From Faecalicatena fissicatena (GTDB lineage: Bacteria; Bacillota; Clostridia; Lachnospirales; Lachnospiraceae), in NCBI GenBank assembly GCA_001028025.1, contig LDAQ01000015.1, positions 79,422-143,421 on the forward strand: DNA of 64,000 nt. The letters are read 5' to 3'. Below, piece by piece: positions 61,710 through 64,000 of the stretch (within the stretch, counting starts at the first letter, position 1; every line of letters starts with the position of its first letter). A program made the position numbers and the translations under genes. The notes below the pieces were generated by a model. The model made no database searches. It was not told the origin of the DNA and saw only the letters and a program-made list of their open reading frames with translations.

Positions 61710-62837
61710 ATGTCCAGGATAGCAGTAATTGATGCGGACTTGATCGGCAGGAAAAAGCACAGGTTTCCGAACCTGGCCTGTATGAAGCTGTCCGGTTATC
61801 ATAAAGTACACGGTGATGAGGTGGCGCTTAAAACAGATTATGAGGGGCTGGCAGGATTTGACCGGGTTTATCTGTCTAAAGTATTTACGGATACCGATGT
61901 GCCGGAGGATATTTTGAAACTTGGAAATCTGATATATGGAGGAACCGGGTTTTATTATGACAAGGCTCCGGCACTGCCGGATGAAGTGGAGCACCACATG
62001 CCAGACTACTATCTCTATGGCGGGTGGGTGCAGGAAAAACTGGATGCCGGAGCGAAAAGGAACGAGTACCGGTTCTATCTGGATTATTCCATCGGATTCC
62101 TCACACGGGGGTGTTTCCGTAAGTGCGGGTTTTGCGTCAACAGGAATTATGACAGGGTATGTATGCACAGCCCGCTGGAGGAATTCCTTAATCTGGATCG
62201 GAAGAAAATCTGTCTGCTGGATGATAACTTTTTGGGACATCCGAAGTGGGAGGAGATGCTGCAGGGGTTGAAAGCGGTGAATAAGCCGTTCCAATTCCGG
62301 CAGGGACTGGATGAGAGACTTTTGGATGACCGGAAATGTGCGGCATTGTTTTCCGGCAGGTATGATGAAACCTATACATTTGCCTTCGACAATATCGCAG
62401 ATGCGGAAGTCATTGAAAGTAAGATGGCTCTGGCGAGAAACTATACAAATGCCCGCCTGCGGTTTTATTGTTTCTGCGGGTTTGACCGGGAGGATGTGTG
62501 GGATGAAGGCTTTTGGGCGGAAGATGTGTTTGGCCTGCTAAAGCGGATTGAGATTTTAATGAGGCATCAATGTCTTCCCTATGTCATGCGGTTCAACCGG
62601 TATATGGAAAGTCCGTTCCGGGGTGTCTATGTGTCCATTGCAAGATGGGCGAACCAGCCTGGGATTTATAAAAAGAAAAGCCTGCGTGAGTTTGCCGTGA
62701 TGAACGGGGAACAGAGTGCATGTTACAGATATTTAAGTGATTTTGAGCGGCAGTTTCCAAAGGCCGCTTATTTTTATGACCTGAAATATGAGACGGTCTG
62801 CGGCATGGCAGATAGGGATGTAGCAGGGGAAAGGTGA
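61710..62837 (+). CDS. Radical SAM protein (phage)
   Basis: A 375-residue radical SAM enzyme. The cluster motif is CFRKCGFC (Cys135, Cys139, Cys142). The barrel continues with KICLLDDNFLGHPKWEEML and QGLDERLL. The first 125 residues resemble a B12-binding-like Rossmann region (IAVIDADLIGRKKHRFPNLA). It binds a [4Fe-4S] cluster and S-adenosylmethionine; the substrate is not known. AGGGAGG five bases before the ATG sets the start. It overlaps the methyltransferase region and is probably co-expressed with the PAPS-reductase-like gene. Confidence 0.83.
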   Translation: MSRIAVIDADLIGRKKHRFPNLACMKLSGYHKVHGDEVALKTDYEGLAGFDRVYLSKVFTDTDVPEDILKLGNLIYGGTGFYYDKAPALPDEVEHHMPDYYLYGGWVQEKLDAGAKRNEYRFYLDYSIGFLTRGCFRKCGFCVNRNYDRVCMHSPLEEFLNLDRKKICLLDDNFLGHPKWEEMLQGLKAVNKPFQFRQGLDERLLDDRKCAALFSGRYDETYTFAFDNIADAEVIESKMALARNYTNARLRFYCFCGFDREDVWDEGFWAEDVFGLLKRIEILMRHQCLPYVMRFNRYMESPFRGVYVSIARWANQPGIYKKKSLREFAVMNGEQSACYRYLSDFERQFPKAAYFYDLKYETVCGMADRDVAGER

Positions 62838-62842
62838 TTGAT

Positions 62843-63991
62843 ATGAAGCAGCTTACATTTTTGGATATATGCGCGGGCATCGGAGGGTTCCGGCTGGGGC
62901 TGGAGGCCGCCGGGCATAAGTGCATCGGGTACTGTGAGTATGACAAGTTTGCAAGGGCTTCTTATGAGGCTATGTATGATACGGAGGGGGAGTGGAAAGC
63001 AGATGACGTTACAAAACTCAAATCAGGAGAAATCCCATATGCGGATATCTGGTGTTTTGGATTCCCATGCCAGGATATCTCCATTGCAGGAAAGCAGAGG
63101 GGCCTGCGTGGAAAACGAAGTGGAATCTATTACAGCATTATTGACCTCATCAAAGGCAAGGACGAAGGTGATAAGCCCGCATACCTTCTTGTTGAGAACG
63201 TTAAGAACCTGTTATCAATCCATGCAGGCTTCGACTTTGCCGCCGTTCTCTCTGAAATGGACGAAGCAGGGTATGACTGCCGGTGGCAGGTGCTTAATTC
63301 CAAAGATTACGGAGTCCCCCAGAACCGGGAGCGGGTGTTCATTGTCGCAAATCTTAGAAGCCGGGGCGGACGAGAAATATTACCTGTCCAGGGAACGGAC
63401 GGAGCGGCTCTTAAGCAGGTTATAGGCGGAAAACAGGGAGAACGTGTCTATGATCCGGACGGGGTTTCCGTTACATTACTAAGCAGTGCCGGAAATTTTG
63501 GCGGGAAGACGGGGCTTTACTTTGTGGATTATACTTACAATCATCCAAAAATTACCGAGAATGCCAGAGGGATCATTGCCCAGTATAATGCAGGGATTAT
63601 AAACTGGGGTTCCAATTCCGGCGTTCTGGAGGCACATGCGGTACTGACGCCGGACCGGCTGGAGAAGCGGCAGAACGGCAGGCGGATGAAGGACGATGGG
63701 GAGCCGATGTTTACGCTGACGGGGCAGGACCGCCATGGTGTTTTCTTATGCAGGGAGGCCGATGCATCCGGCAGTCCGGTTCTGCGGATAAAGAACTGTA
63801 CAAAAAGGGGATTTGAAGAGGCTGGTGTGGGAGATGGGATTTCCCTTGCTTTTCCGGAAAGCAGTACAAGAAGGGGCAGGGTGAAAAAACAGTGTTCCCA
63901 AACGCTTGACTGTGCCTGCGAGGTAGGGACAGTGATGAAGTGCGGGCGGATACGGAGGCTCACACCAAGGGAATGTTTCCGGTTTATTTAG
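62843..63991 (+). CDS. C5 cytosine methyltransferase, C-terminal motifs missing
   Basis: A 382-residue reading. Motif I FLDICAGIGGFRLGLEAAG, motif IV GFPCQDISIAG with catalytic Cys76, motif VI LLVENVKNL and motif VIII QNRERVFIVAN are intact, followed by a long target-recognition region. The expected RLTPRECFRLQG...GNSV end stops at RECFRFI with a TAG only nine bases before the window edge. Motifs IX-X are therefore absent or continue in a changed frame. It may be interrupted by an insertion or frameshift, or it may be a truncated enzyme. AAAGGTG six bases before the ATG supports the start. Confidence 0.8.
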   Translation: MKQLTFLDICAGIGGFRLGLEAAGHKCIGYCEYDKFARASYEAMYDTEGEWKADDVTKLKSGEIPYADIWCFGFPCQDISIAGKQRGLRGKRSGIYYSIIDLIKGKDEGDKPAYLLVENVKNLLSIHAGFDFAAVLSEMDEAGYDCRWQVLNSKDYGVPQNRERVFIVANLRSRGGREILPVQGTDGAALKQVIGGKQGERVYDPDGVSVTLLSSAGNFGGKTGLYFVDYTYNHPKITENARGIIAQYNAGIINWGSNSGVLEAHAVLTPDRLEKRQNGRRMKDDGEPMFTLTGQDRHGVFLCREADASGSPVLRIKNCTKRGFEEAGVGDGISLAFPESSTRRGRVKKQCSQTLDCACEVGTVMKCGRIRRLTPRECFRFI

Positions 63992-64000
63992 GAACTGTAC

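Noticed and set aside
32570..64000. Integrase and attachment sites for the island or prophage
   Set aside because: No tyrosine or serine recombinase was found in the window and no flanking repeat could be confirmed; they are probably beyond the right edge.
1..64000. tRNA, rRNA or tmRNA genes
   Set aside because: No segment with the expected conserved sequences was recognised on reading. A dedicated search was not possible.

Overview
The window looks like a chromosome segment of a gut-type Clostridia, most likely a Lachnospiraceae member. The gdpP-rplI-dnaB cluster is in the usual Firmicutes order, a lone 2[4Fe-4S] clostridial ferredoxin is present, the RlmD-type rRNA methyltransferase carries the C-terminal extension common in that family, and the surface protein ends in a KTGD-type sortase signal. 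This is inferred from gene content. No rRNA or tRNA gene was seen.

Positions 1-32,844 are mostly core chromosome. In order: a small HTH operon; an AraC regulator divergent from a URO-D-fold methyltransferase-like gene; a 1,668-residue cell-wall-anchored beta-helix protein; a decayed Rpn/PD-(D/E)XK nuclease gene; a protein with ten 12-residue repeats; aroK; murA; an AI-2E-family membrane protein; gdpP-rplI-dnaB; a chemoreceptor; a MerR-like coiled-coil protein; a ferredoxin too short for usual ORF cut-offs; an orphan sugar-binding lipoprotein convergent with a two-component system; mutS2; a membrane-anchored HtrA/PDZ protein with all three catalytic residues replaced; yhaM; and rlmD. Between the convergent dnaB and chemoreceptor genes lie two very large hairpins (about 290 bp each, about 105-bp arms, 79-nt loops). 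They have the same branched layout but almost unrelated sequence, which makes them the most unusual non-coding feature here.

Positions 32,570-47,400 form an A+T-rich accessory island starting at the 3' end of rlmD. It holds an XRE repressor divergent from a strong promoter, a structured leader or small RNA, a SymE-like toxin gene, and an ORF6N/KilA-type protein. An IS1634-family insertion sequence follows, flanked by 96-bp direct repeats, which fits the long target duplications known for that family. Next comes a compact defence operon: MORC/MutL-type ATPase, Z1 helicase, DUF4420 PD-(D/E)XK nuclease, AIPR protein, C5 cytosine methyltransferase and Vsr. This matches the MZA-type (MutL-Z1-AIPR) system joined to a Dcm/Vsr pair. 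The IS target duplication preserved a consensus promoter copy upstream of the operon.

Positions 47,483-64,000 are the early and replication part of a siphophage-type prophage. It holds an XRE/ImmA regulatory pair, a Com-like zinc ribbon, a sigma-like HTH protein, DUF2800 and DUF2815 proteins, a family-A DNA polymerase interrupted by a 306-residue intein, a VapE-type primase/helicase, VRR-NUC, a SNF2 helicase, a DUF1492 regulator and an HNH nuclease. A likely nucleic-acid-modification group follows: PAPS-reductase-like protein, radical SAM protein and a C5 methyltransferase whose last motifs are missing at the window edge. No integrase or structural gene is present, so the prophage continues beyond the right edge.
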